A stretch of DNA of 14,739 bases from positions 1 to 14,739 of the forward strand of contig CAIKBP010000061.1 in NCBI GenBank assembly GCA_903825695.1, read 5' to 3'. This document shows, in pieces, positions 1-6,605 of the stretch. The number at the start of each line of letters is the position of its first letter. The first letter of the stretch is position 1. The translations under genes were made by a program, and so were the position numbers. The stretch is from an uncultured Verrucomicrobiota bacterium (GTDB taxonomy: Bacteria > Verrucomicrobiota > Verrucomicrobiia > Palsa-1439). The notes below the pieces were generated by a model that saw only the letters and a list, made by a program, of their open reading frames with translations, made no database searches and was not told the origin of the DNA.

Positions 1-241
1 CGTAGAAATCAAGCGGCAGAAACAGCAACTTCGCCACAGCCACCACCACCACCGCGTAAATCGCCACATGCAGCCACGGATTCGCCACGACGCCACGCGA
101 CCAGCCCGCCAACCAACGCGATGAGCCGGACAGAAGAAACGCAAGCAGCAAGAGGATCGTCAGGCAGATTTCGATAAGGGAGACGACGTTGTGGATGGCT
201 TCGTAGCGTTTGGCCCGCGTTTGCTGGTCACCGTCGATCAT
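1..241 (-). CDS. M48-family (Ste24/CAAX protease-like) membrane metallopeptidase, N-terminal part
   Basis: Only the first 80 residues lie in the window; the gene continues past the left edge. The protein begins MIDGDQQTRAKRYEAIHN. A hydrophobic helix follows at about residues 22-38, then a Trp-rich loop, a second helix at about 56-72, and the segment LLFLPLDFY. In Ste24-type proteases this last segment is normally followed by a Gly-Phe-x-Leu-Glu stretch, which makes it a typical start of the M48 N-terminal membrane domain. The zinc-binding HExxH motif would lie outside the window. The family cleaves peptides at or in the membrane. The ATG at 241 is the only conventional start after an in-frame TGA at 283-281. 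It lies 33 bases downstream of the parB stop on the same strand, so co-transcription is likely. No clear ribosome binding site is visible. The family call rests on pattern recognition of the N-terminus alone. Confidence 0.6.
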   Translation of the reverse strand, partial: MIDGDQQTRAKRYEAIHNVVSLIEICLTILLLLAFLLSGSSRWLAGWSRGVVANPWLHVAIYAVVVVAVAKLLFLPLDFY

Positions 242-273
242 GGCGCTCGAGAGCGTTGCTGCAATCTTCTGCG

Positions 274-1257
274 TTACAGATCATCCACGCCCAACAGTTC
301 GAGCAGGCGCGCCAATTCATCGTTGCCAACGTACTCCACGACAATGCGTCCCTTCTTCTTGCCGTGGTGGACATTGACTTGTGTGCCGAGTTTTCGCCGC
401 AATTTCTCTTCGATGGCGAGGATGTGCGAGGGTTTCGACTTGCCGCCCAGCACTTGTGCGCGCACTTTCGCATCGCCCTTGAGTTGTTCAACCAATTGCT
501 CCGTTTCGCGCACCGACAGGTTCTGCCGCAACACGCGCTCAGCCACCAAGCGTTGTTCCTCGGCAATGCTCAGACCCAAAATCGCCTTCGCGTGACCAAC
601 GCTGAGCTGGCTGCTCGCCACCCACGACTGCACTTCGGATGGAAGTTCCAACAACCGCATGGCATTGGCTACCGCGACGCGGCCGCGTCCGACCTTCTCG
701 GCAATGGCCTCCTGCGTCAGCCCAAATTTCATTGTCAACTGCTTGTACGCCTTAGCCTGTTCAATCGGGTTGAGATCATCACGCTGCAAGTTCTCGATCA
801 ACGCGATCTCCAGCGCGCCTTCGTCGTTGACTGCGTGCACGATGGCGGGAATTGTTGAAAGTCCCACATCACGCGCCGCGCGCCAGCGCCGTTCCCCGGC
901 AATCAACTCGTACTTGTCAGGACCGGTTGCGCGCACAAGCACGGGCTGAATCACACCGCGTTGCTTGATCGAGTTGGCCAACTCGCGCAGTTGTTCAGCA
1001 TCGAATCGCGTCCGTGGTTGCAACCGGTTCGGGGCAATACTGGCAACCGGCAGGTGCCGGACATCCCCGCCCGCAGGAATTTTCGCGACACTTGGAACGG
1101 TCACGGCTGGATGGGATATTGCCGCGACCGGCGGAGACATGGGAGAAGGCAGAGGTTGCACCGGCGCTTCCACGCGCGGCGCTTCGACCGCCACACTTCG
1201 CACAAAACCGCTGCCGATCAGCGCATCCAGTCCCCGACCCAACGCTTTCTTTGTCAT
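274..1257 (-). CDS. parB: Chromosome-partitioning protein ParB
   Basis: 327-residue DNA-binding CTPase clamp that loads at parS sites near the replication origin and spreads to form the partition complex. The N-terminus MTKKALGRGLDALIG is the classic ParB start. An Ala/Pro-rich linker spans about 24-62. The ParB/Srx nuclease-like domain follows, with GERRWRAA (121-128, the CTP-binding box) and IENLQR (154-159). A helix-turn-helix lies around 177-202 (LTQEAIAEKVGRGRVAVANA). The C-terminal dimerisation region ends LLELLGVDDL. The frame stays open upstream to an ATG at 1350, but the ATG at 1257 has a GGAGGTG ribosome binding site nine bases upstream and matches the family N-terminus, so the short form is preferred. 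parA, commonly the upstream neighbour, is not adjacent; an AT-rich membrane-protein gene lies there instead. The 178 bases between the two hold no other gene I can support. Confidence 0.95.
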   Translation of the reverse strand: MTKKALGRGLDALIGSGFVRSVAVEAPRVEAPVQPLPSPMSPPVAAISHPAVTVPSVAKIPAGGDVRHLPVASIAPNRLQPRTRFDAEQLRELANSIKQRGVIQPVLVRATGPDKYELIAGERRWRAARDVGLSTIPAIVHAVNDEGALEIALIENLQRDDLNPIEQAKAYKQLTMKFGLTQEAIAEKVGRGRVAVANAMRLLELPSEVQSWVASSQLSVGHAKAILGLSIAEEQRLVAERVLRQNLSVRETEQLVEQLKGDAKVRAQVLGGKSKPSHILAIEEKLRRKLGTQVNVHHGKKKGRIVVEYVGNDELARLLELLGVDDL

Positions 1258-1266
1258 GGAAACGCC

Positions 1267-1273
1267 CACCTCC
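1267..1273 (-). promoter_or_regulatory. Shine-Dalgarno site deciding the parB start
   Basis: On the minus strand this reads GGAGGTG, nine bases before the ATG at 1257. It is strong evidence for the internal start over the upstream in-frame ATG at 1350. Confidence 0.75.
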
Positions 1274-1435
1274 ACATGGCTCTTATCTACTACCACACCC
1301 GTGTTGCCGTCGAGCAGAATCAGCACACTTTCATCCAAAACCCCATCCAAATCCCAAAATGATGGGCAGTTAGATGTGACCCCGCTTCCTAGCAGCTACG
1401 TATCATGGGAAAAGGCGATGTTGCCGCTTTCACGA

Positions 1436-1948
1436 TCACCTTGAAAATAGAAACCATAAAATCAAGCACAGTACAAATAACACAACGACTACAAAGATAG
1501 TAACCCTTAGAATGCGAGCGGTTTTCTTCCACAATTCGGTTTGTTGAAGGCGTGTTACCTTTTTGAATAACTCTATGCGGCGTCCTTCCAGATGGAATCT
1601 TTCTTCTATCAATTTCCAAATCCCCGCCATCACTCCTAGAGCCACTGCTGCCGCGAATAAAAATACAATTCCTACAGACAAATACACAAATCGCTGCCAC
1701 TCGGAGGGGTATTTATCTATCAACCACCTAATCCATCCTTCTGACCAAGACCGGCGGACGTCCAACAGCGCAGTTATAATCCCTGCAACTACACCTATAC
1801 CAATAGCCGTCCAGAATAAGGCCTTAAGGAGAAACCGGCTCGCCTTAGTAAATTGTTCAAACAGTGTGAGGTTGAACAATTCATATGTTTTTAGAGACAG
1901 GAGCGACGCCAATACCAACAGAATTAGTCCTAGCAATACTTCCGTCAT
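1436..1948 (-). CDS. AT-rich gene for a four-helix membrane protein of unknown function
   Basis: 170 residues; I do not recognise a family. Four hydrophobic segments are visible at about 3-18, 39-62, 86-110 and 146-168. Between segments two and three is a Trp-rich loop (RRSWSEGWIRWLIDKYPSEW, 65-84). Between three and four is a charged stretch (about 112-147) that could form an amphipathic or coiled helix. The protein ends in a very hydrophobic helix and FLFSR. Base composition is clearly more AT-rich than the neighbouring genes, which suggests a different origin or weak selection. It lies between the hexosaminidase gene and parB on the same strand, with 68 bases upstream and 178 downstream. 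The bases before the ATG offer only a weak ribosome site (GGGTGG). Coding status is supported by the length of the frame and the coherent helix pattern. Function cannot be inferred. Confidence 0.7.
   Translation of the reverse strand: MTEVLLGLILLVLASLLSLKTYELFNLTLFEQFTKASRFLLKALFWTAIGIGVVAGIITALLDVRRSWSEGWIRWLIDKYPSEWQRFVYLSVGIVFLFAAAVALGVMAGIWKLIEERFHLEGRRIELFKKVTRLQQTELWKKTARILRVTIFVVVVLFVLCLILWFLFSR
1851..1881. repeat. Perfect 10-bp inverted repeat inside the AT-rich gene
   Basis: AATTGTTCAA at 1851-1860 and TTGAACAATT at 1872-1881 are perfect reverse complements separated by 11 bases. They lie in codons for about residues 23-33 of the membrane protein, where the peptide reads ELFNLTLFEQF. 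They could form an RNA hairpin near the 5' end of the coding region or be a two-fold protein site. It may also be a by-product of the repetitive peptide. Confidence 0.5.
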
Positions 1949-2016
1949 AAGCCACCCGGGATCACGTCAAACTATTCTCTGATCTTGCCGACTTATAGCA
2001 GTCGTTCATTTAAAAC

Positions 2017-3861
2017 TCACGCTATATATTCACGAAGCCGTTCTTCTAGCGGGCGGGTGCTGTCATCAAGGCCGCCGACGCGGTTGCGAGCGAGCCAAAG
2101 TTGACGGTGACTGCCGAGTAATTGACGCATCTCCGCAGCAAGCGGCTCGCGCGTCTTCGCGGCCTCGATGCTGCCATTGCGGATGGCGATCGCGCGGTTG
2201 CAGGCGTGCAACAGAAACCGTGCCGCGTTGGAGAACTCCGATTGCACAAGCGCAGCGTCGTTGCGATCCAAGTGTGCCCGACCGAGCGGCGCGACGACCG
2301 ACTGGATGTATTCACGCGCGGTTTTGAGACCGTTCTCGGTGACAGCGTTGAACAGGTCATCGGTCCGCGGATGTTTTAATAGCCAAAACAACGCGCTGGC
2401 GTTCTTCATTTGATGGCCGACATGCAAATAGGCGTTGCCGAGGTCGCAGGCGAGTTTGCCCATCACGTGTGCGGAATCACGGAAACAATGCAGGTCGAGC
2501 GCGGCAATGAGATTCGCCTCGGCATTCGTTTCAACGCACCATGACAGGCCGGCGCCCGCAGCGAAACCGGTATAACTGATTGGCAAGTACTGCCAATGAC
2601 CGTTATCGCCCCAATCGGTGATGAGGAAGCCTGAAGCACCATGCTTGAGGCCGTTGACGGCGGCGCTGTGAAGGTTGGCGAGACAGTTCTCGGTACGGCC
2701 TGCTATGCTATTCCACGACGATGTCCCCGGACAGACATAGAAAGGAATGTTCGTGTCCGCCAAAGTCGCGCATCGTTCATCGAATTTGTGGTCAGCTTCG
2801 TAGCCCCATTCGAGCACGACCGTATCGCGCGGCACTTCGGCGAGCAATTCTGGATGCTCGTGCACGATATCGCCCCAAAAATGCATTGTCCGTCCATGTT
2901 TCCGAACCAGTTCGTGGACTTTCAACAGGAAATCCAGATAAACGCGCCCTACGCCACGGCTCACGCATTCTCCTCGGCTCCGACCCTTGCCGAGATCGAT
3001 CGTCTCGTCGCAACCGACGTTGAACTTTTTGCTCGTGAAATTCGGGAGCAACTCCGCATAAAGCTCGTCGAGCAAGTCGAGGCACCGCGGATCAGTCGGA
3101 CACAAACTAAATGGGCCGTTGTGGCGCTTGTTATCCGGCCGTTCAAAACCGTCCGGGCATTCTGCCAGCGGCCGGTACCGGGGCAGTTCCAACCAACGGT
3201 GCAGGTGTCCGAACGAGTTCTGGTTCGGCACCAACTCGATAAACCGTTCGCGGCAGGCTGCATCTAGCCGCAAGATTTCTTCGCCAGTGAACGGCGATGC
3301 TTGCGCCCAAACATCGGCGTGTTTGCGGTAGGCGAACGTGTGTTCCATGTAAAGTTCGAGATGATTGATCTTCCACTCGGCGAGTAAATCGGCCAGCGTG
3401 ATCACGGTGTCGAGCGTCGGCACCTTGTCGCGGCTGATATCGAGCATCACGCCGCGCGTGGTGAAATCGGGATAATCGTCCACAAGACAGGCCGGCAACG
3501 CGCTGACGCACTGCCGCAACATCTGCCGCAGTGTTGTCAGGCCGTAGAATACTCCCACGGCGTCACTGGCAAGGAGTTGAATGCGGGCGGGCGTGACTTC
3601 CAGCCGATAGCCCTGGGCCGGGATGTCGGCTTGTGGATCAAGCGCGACCACAACTTTGAATTGCGCATCACTAGCACCAACCGACCACCGCAACCGCTGC
3701 GTATCCAAGACGGCTTGTTGCAGACGCATCGCCAATGGCAACAGCGCTGCGTCATCGCCATGCAAGGTGATTCGTAACCCGTCAGTTAGCGCGAACGCGC
3801 CGCGCTCCACTGACAATTGTCGCGGTCGCGGCAACAACACCAAATCCTGAGCCAAAGTCAC
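2017..3861 (-). CDS. GH20-family beta-N-acetylhexosaminidase
   Basis: 614-residue glycoside hydrolase expected to release terminal GlcNAc/GalNAc by substrate-assisted catalysis. Residues about 8-125 resemble the GH20 N-terminal alpha/beta domain (LLPRPRQLSVERG, then VGVFYGLTTLRQML before the barrel). The barrel starts near DDYPDFTTRGVMLDISRDK (128-146). The catalytic Asp-Glu pair is D285-E286 in FNVGCDETIDL (280-290). Aromatic barrel positions follow at HFWGD (327-331), EWGY (351-354) and DWGDNGHW (416-423). A helical C-terminal region of about 150 residues follows. No signal peptide is visible, so a cytoplasmic enzyme acting on imported oligosaccharides or recycled wall sugars is inferred; substrate specificity is not readable. 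The start is a GTG at 3861 with no clear ribosome site. It is divergent from the yjbQ-like operon. Confidence 0.85.
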   Translation of the reverse strand: MTLAQDLVLLPRPRQLSVERGAFALTDGLRITLHGDDAALLPLAMRLQQAVLDTQRLRWSVGASDAQFKVVVALDPQADIPAQGYRLEVTPARIQLLASDAVGVFYGLTTLRQMLRQCVSALPACLVDDYPDFTTRGVMLDISRDKVPTLDTVITLADLLAEWKINHLELYMEHTFAYRKHADVWAQASPFTGEEILRLDAACRERFIELVPNQNSFGHLHRWLELPRYRPLAECPDGFERPDNKRHNGPFSLCPTDPRCLDLLDELYAELLPNFTSKKFNVGCDETIDLGKGRSRGECVSRGVGRVYLDFLLKVHELVRKHGRTMHFWGDIVHEHPELLAEVPRDTVVLEWGYEADHKFDERCATLADTNIPFYVCPGTSSWNSIAGRTENCLANLHSAAVNGLKHGASGFLITDWGDNGHWQYLPISYTGFAAGAGLSWCVETNAEANLIAALDLHCFRDSAHVMGKLACDLGNAYLHVGHQMKNASALFWLLKHPRTDDLFNAVTENGLKTAREYIQSVVAPLGRAHLDRNDAALVQSEFSNAARFLLHACNRAIAIRNGSIEAAKTREPLAAEMRQLLGSHRQLWLARNRVGGLDDSTRPLEERLREYIA

Positions 3862-3919
3862 AACACACCGATTTTACCAAGCGTTGGAGGAATCGAGAAC
3901 CACTTTCTGCTACGAAGCC

Positions 3920-3943
3920 GAGTCGGACGGAGCGGAGTCTGAC
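3920..3943. repeat. Short direct/inverted repeat in the divergent intergenic region
   Basis: GAGTCGGAC (3920-3928) recurs as GAGTCTGAC (3935-3943), a direct repeat with a 15-base period. The inner GTCGGAC and GTCTGAC can also pair as a 7-bp stem with one G-U. The region lies between the hexosaminidase and yjbQ starts. It could be a dispersed intergenic repeat or a regulator site; there is no second copy in this window. Confidence 0.35.
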
Positions 3944-3973
3944 GACACGCCGCACACTGTACTTCCGCGGCAA

Positions 3974-3991
3974 CCACGAAGCGTGGCTTTT
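3974..3991 (+). terminator. Weak hairpin followed by a T-run upstream of the yjbQ-like gene
   Basis: CCACG-AAG-CGTGG followed by C and TTTTT resembles a small intrinsic terminator or attenuator reading rightward. The stem is only 5 bp, and no gene on the plus strand ends before it, so a real terminator role is doubtful. It begins with the same CCACGAAG as the element between atpG and atpD (8042-8070), so it could instead be part of a dispersed repeat family. Confidence 0.25.
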
Positions 3992-3996
3992 TCAGG

Positions 3997-4025
3997 TTGA
4001 TTTCACGTGAGGCCGCTCGCAGAAT
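3997..4025 (+). promoter_or_regulatory. Possible promoter with a TCACGTGA palindrome (degenerate parS-like)
   Basis: TTGATT (3997-4002) and CAGAAT (4020-4025), 17 bases apart, each match the sigma70 hexamers at four of six positions. Between them lies the perfect palindrome TCACGTGA (4003-4010). The 16-mer at 3999-4014 agrees with the bacterial parS consensus TGTTTCACGTGAAACA at 11 of 16 positions, including TTTCACGTGA. It could be a weak parS or an operator inside the promoter spacer. The inferred transcript would start almost at the ATG of the next gene. Confidence 0.3.
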
Positions 4026-4032
4026 CTGCGCC

Positions 4033-4446
4033 ATGAAGTTTCACACGGAATACTTGTGGTTCAACACTAAGAACCATCGTGAGTACGTCCGCATCACGGA
4101 CAAAGTCGAGGAGGCCGTAAAGAAAAGCGGCATCCGCGATGGCATGGTGTTGGTCTCAGCAATGCACATCACGGCAGGTGTAGTGGTCAACGACAATGAA
4201 CCGGGCATCTGGCGCGACATCGACAAGTGGCTCGAAAACCTCGCGCCGCAACGTGCCGACTACGAACACCATCACACAGGCGAATCGAACGCCGACAGCC
4301 ATCTGAAGAACATCCTCGTCCATCACCAAGTCATTGTGCCGGTGACTGACGGCAAGCTCGACCTTGGTCCGTGGCAACAGGTGTTTTACTGCGAGTTTGA
4401 CGGCCAGCGCCGGAAACGTGTGATCGTCAAAGTGATGGGCGAGTGA
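4033..4446 (+). CDS. yjbQ: YjbQ-family (UPF0047) protein
   Basis: 137 residues, the usual length for this single-domain family. Family members form compact trimers; some show weak thiamin-phosphate-synthase-like activity, but the true role is unsettled. Visible signatures are HITAGVVVNDNE (45-56, compare HTTAG..INENE in the family), the polar stretch HHHTGESNADSHLKN (79-93), and IVPVTDGKLDLGPWQQVFYCEFD (starting at 101) near the C-terminus. These carry the conserved His and Trp of the active-site-like pocket. The ATG at 4033 is chosen over an in-frame TTG at 3997 because the family starts about here. No good ribosome site precedes it. It heads a tight operon with the cupin (13 bases downstream) and the adenosyltransferase. 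The gene symbol follows the E. coli homologue name. Confidence 0.85.
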   Translation: MKFHTEYLWFNTKNHREYVRITDKVEEAVKKSGIRDGMVLVSAMHITAGVVVNDNEPGIWRDIDKWLENLAPQRADYEHHHTGESNADSHLKNILVHHQVIVPVTDGKLDLGPWQQVFYCEFDGQRRKRVIVKVMGE

Positions 4447-4459
4447 ACAGGATTAGCAG

Positions 4460-4810
4460 ATGAAAATTGCCAGCTTGAAAGAAATTTTGTCTGAAAAAGT
4501 CGAGATGGATGGCGCGCAGGGCTGCAAAGTACGCCTTGCCGTGACGCCCCGGGACGGTGCGCCAAACTTTGCGATGCGCGTGTTCGAGATCGCGCCGGGA
4601 GGGCACACGCCACTGCATCAACACCCATACGAGCATGAGGTTTTCGTCCTAGAAGGTCGCGGCACGGTCTGGCGGGCGGGCGTTGCTGTGCCGTTGAAGC
4701 CGGGCGATGTGTTGTTCATCCCAGCGGACGAACGCCACCAATTCACGAACGCAGGCGAGACTCCGTTCCAGTTCATCTGTTTGATCCCGGCAAAGTTTCA
4801 AAAGTGTTAA
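4460..4810 (+). CDS. Small single-domain cupin protein
   Basis: 116-residue metal-binding cupin. Motif 1 is HQHPYEHEVFVLEG (53-66), with H53, H55 and E60 as probable metal ligands. Motif 2 is PGDVLFIPADERHQFTN (81-97), with H93 as the fourth ligand, fitting the G-x5-P-x-G/D-x2-H-x3-N pattern. A GGHTP turn (47-51) precedes motif 1. All four ligands are intact, so a mononuclear metal site is expected. Substrate is unknown: the fold covers dioxygenases, isomerases and sensors. The ATG at 4460 lies 13 bases after the upstream stop, and the next gene begins 3 bases after this one's TAA, which supports one transcript. It could be a small regulatory or detoxifying cupin; nothing in the sequence decides. 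Confidence 0.85.
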   Translation: MKIASLKEILSEKVEMDGAQGCKVRLAVTPRDGAPNFAMRVFEIAPGGHTPLHQHPYEHEVFVLEGRGTVWRAGVAVPLKPGDVLFIPADERHQFTNAGETPFQFICLIPAKFQKC

Positions 4811-4813
4811 GCC

Positions 4814-5419
4814 ATGCCACGACTGACGAAAATCTACACGAGAACTGGTGACACCGGCGAGACCGGGCTGGTCGGTGGACAACGATTGAGCAAGGATGCG
4901 GTGCAACTTTGGGCGTGCGGCACTGTCGAAGAATTGAATTCAGCGATCGGCTTGGCGCGAGCGGTCGGCTTGTCTGAGCCGTGCCGACGCAAGGCGGCAA
5001 GCCGGAAACTAGACACCGTGCTGGCCGGTATACAAAACGATTTACTGAGTCTCGGCGCTGAATTAGCGACTCTGCAGAAGGATTTCCGAAATGGCACGCC
5101 TCGGATCTGCTCAAAACAGGTCGTAGCGTTGGAGAAGTTGATGCATGAGTTGAACGCCACGCTCGGGCCGCTGCAGGAATTCGTTTTGCCGGCCGGTTGC
5201 AGGACTGCCGGAGCTCTGCATCTTGCTCGTACCATTTGCCGGCGCGCGGAACGTTGTTGTGTGCGGCTGGCCCCGATGGGATCGGGACTGGCTCGCTCGG
5301 AAAAAACAGGCGACAGTGTATTGCCGTATCTGAACCGGTTGGGCGACACATTGTTCGTGCTCGCGCGCTGGGCCAATCACATACGGGGAATCCGCGAGAC
5401 GTACTGGAAGAAGCCGTGA
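4814..5419 (+). CDS. PduO-type cob(I)yrinic acid a,c-diamide adenosyltransferase
   Basis: 201 residues. The enzyme transfers the adenosyl group of ATP to cob(I)alamin, giving coenzyme B12, in the cytoplasm. Family signatures are intact: the N-terminal ATP-binding stretch YTRTGDTGETGLVGGQR (8-24), CGTVEELNSAIGLAR (35-49), FVLPAGCRTAGALHLART (starting near 124), the RRAERCCVRL segment, and YLNRLGDTLFVLARWAN near the C-terminus. The Arg/Glu pair in RRAER and the Asn-Arg in YLNRL are typical active-site positions of the family. The gene starts 3 bases after the cupin TAA with no evident ribosome site, so translational coupling is likely. It ends 13 bases from the convergent kinase-like gene. No cobalamin-dependent enzyme or other B12 gene is in the window. 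Confidence 0.93.
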   Translation: MPRLTKIYTRTGDTGETGLVGGQRLSKDAVQLWACGTVEELNSAIGLARAVGLSEPCRRKAASRKLDTVLAGIQNDLLSLGAELATLQKDFRNGTPRICSKQVVALEKLMHELNATLGPLQEFVLPAGCRTAGALHLARTICRRAERCCVRLAPMGSGLARSEKTGDSVLPYLNRLGDTLFVLARWANHIRGIRETYWKKP

Positions 5420-5432
5420 CTCGCGGCACCGG

Positions 5433-6143
5433 TCAGGCGCATGCGAGCTGGTCACCAAACCGCTGCCGCAACGCCAGGTAGACGATTTCGGCGATCTGAA
5501 CCGTGTTGAATCGTGAGCGGTCGATGATTAAATCGTAGTAGCTCGAACGCGATGGATCTCGGACGCAGATGGTTTGGAGATACCGCTGCCGCTCTTTCTC
5601 GCCATTGGCGACCTGTTGTGCCGCCTCTTTTGGTGGAAGATCGAATCGCTGTGCGAAAGCGTGAATCCGGAAATCGCGCGGGGCAACTAACCCCACGTGC
5701 GTGCCGGTCTTCAGGTCCTGTGTGAGCAGATGACTCCCGCGCCCGATGAGCACGGAATGTCCGTGCACAGCCAGCGAGCGAATGACTTCCGCCAGTTTGC
5801 GCAACACAAGCGCATCGTCCATTCTCTGGTTCAGAATCGTTTCGAACAACTCGCTCATCTCGTCGCGGCGGCGCTCATCGAGCGTGTCCATCAGATCGCG
5901 GCGCAAACGCAATTCAGAGGCGACTTTGTCGAGCAGCTCCCTGTCGTACGCGACCCAAAGATGAGCGGGTTTGCAGCGTTCATTGAGAAGTTCAACGAGT
6001 TGCAGCGCAACTTCGGTGGCGTTACAACCGAACTCGCGCGAGATGGTGATGAACGGCAGCGTCTCCGGCGGACGTGGTTTACCCGACTGACGGGTTTGTT
6101 CCCACGCGTGAACGTGAGCGGCGATGCGCGCTTCGAGACTCAT
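5433..6143 (-). CDS. Cytidylate-kinase-like family protein
   Basis: 236 residues resembling the cytidylate-kinase-2 P-loop family. After a 30-residue N-terminal helix comes FITISREFGCNATEVA (31-46), which replaces the usual ISREyGSGG nucleotide loop. Later segments are AYDRELLDKVA (65-75), VLIGRGSHLL (131-140), the lid-like region around 175-200 with VRDPSRSSYYDL (194-205), and LIIDRSRFNTVQIAEIV (205-221). Members are annotated by similarity to CMP kinase, but the true substrate is generally unproven. The loop here lacks the double Gly of canonical CMP kinases, so another phosphoryl acceptor or a regulatory role is possible. The ATG at 6143 has an AGAGGT ribosome site about eight bases upstream. 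The gene follows atpC by 26 bases with no visible terminator between, so it may be the last gene of the atp transcript. Confidence 0.82.
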   Translation of the reverse strand: MSLEARIAAHVHAWEQTRQSGKPRPPETLPFITISREFGCNATEVALQLVELLNERCKPAHLWVAYDRELLDKVASELRLRRDLMDTLDERRRDEMSELFETILNQRMDDALVLRKLAEVIRSLAVHGHSVLIGRGSHLLTQDLKTGTHVGLVAPRDFRIHAFAQRFDLPPKEAAQQVANGEKERQRYLQTICVRDPSRSSYYDLIIDRSRFNTVQIAEIVYLALRQRFGDQLACA

Positions 6144-6169
6144 CGCGTTTTACCTCTGAAATGCTTCAC

Positions 6170-6592
6170 TTATTTCTTCCCCCGAAAATACCCCGCGACT
6201 TCCAATCGAGCAAGCGCCCGCTGCAAAGCCGCTTTCGCTCGCGCCACGTCAATCTCAGACGCCCGCGATTGCAGGCGTTCTTCTGCACGCTCCTTCGCCT
6301 GTCGCGCACGTTTCACATCAATTTCCTCTGGCCGCTCCGCGCTACGCGCCAACACCGTCGTCCGCGCCTTCTGTACAACGAGAAACCCGCTGCCGACAGC
6401 AACGTTGCTATCCTTGCCGTCCGGCGTGTGAATCCTTAGCGCACCCGGTCTAAGCGCGAACACGAACGGCGCGTGGTCGGGCAGAATCTCGAAGACGCCC
6501 TCCTGTCCCGGCGCAACGACAAACCGCACTGTTTGTCGCGGAAGCGGTCTCTGCAACGTCAGGATTTCAAACTGAAAGGTTTTGTCGCTCAT
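6170..6592 (-). CDS. atpC: ATP synthase F1 epsilon subunit
   Basis: 140 residues. Central-stalk subunit that links gamma to the c-ring and can inhibit hydrolysis through its C-terminal helices. The N-terminal beta-sandwich shows the family pattern FEILTLQRP (8-16), GQEGVFEILPDHAPFVFALRPG (starting at 29; compare GxxGxxGILPxHAP) and VGSGFLVVQ (66-74). The C-terminal part from about 85 is a charged helix hairpin rich in Arg, Ala and Glu. The ATG is 13 bases after the atpD stop. Nothing is truncated. It is the last of the canonical atp genes. Confidence 0.95.
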   Translation of the reverse strand: MSDKTFQFEILTLQRPLPRQTVRFVVAPGQEGVFEILPDHAPFVFALRPGALRIHTPDGKDSNVAVGSGFLVVQKARTTVLARSAERPEEIDVKRARQAKERAEERLQSRASEIDVARAKAALQRALARLEVAGYFRGKK

Positions 6593-6605
6593 GGCCAGCT
6601 CAAGC

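Noticed and set aside
1258..1350. 31-codon N-terminal extension of ParB from an ATG at 1350
   Set aside because: The internal ATG at 1257 has a strong ribosome site and matches the family start; the extension has no known counterpart.
1989..2004. CGACT/AGTCG hairpin after the hexosaminidase stop as a terminator
   Set aside because: Only 5 bp, and no T-run follows on the minus strand.
2464..2469. CACGTG in the hexosaminidase gene as a second parS
   Set aside because: Only the central six bases match; flanks do not fit the consensus.
2641..3267. Long open plus-strand frame opposite the hexosaminidase gene
   Set aside because: It lies wholly antisense to a gene with clear GH20 motifs, and its translation has no recognisable domain; GC-rich coding DNA gives such frames often.
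4773..5429. Minus-strand frame of 218 codons opposite the adenosyltransferase
   Set aside because: The plus strand carries all PduO-type motifs; the antisense peptide is Pro/Ser/Arg-rich without any domain.
5694..5699. CACGTG in the kinase-like gene as a parS site
   Set aside because: Flanking bases do not match the consensus and it lies in a coding region with no other support.
5697..6431. Plus-strand frame of 244 codons opposite the kinase-like gene and atpC
   Set aside because: Antisense shadow of two recognisable genes; no family features.
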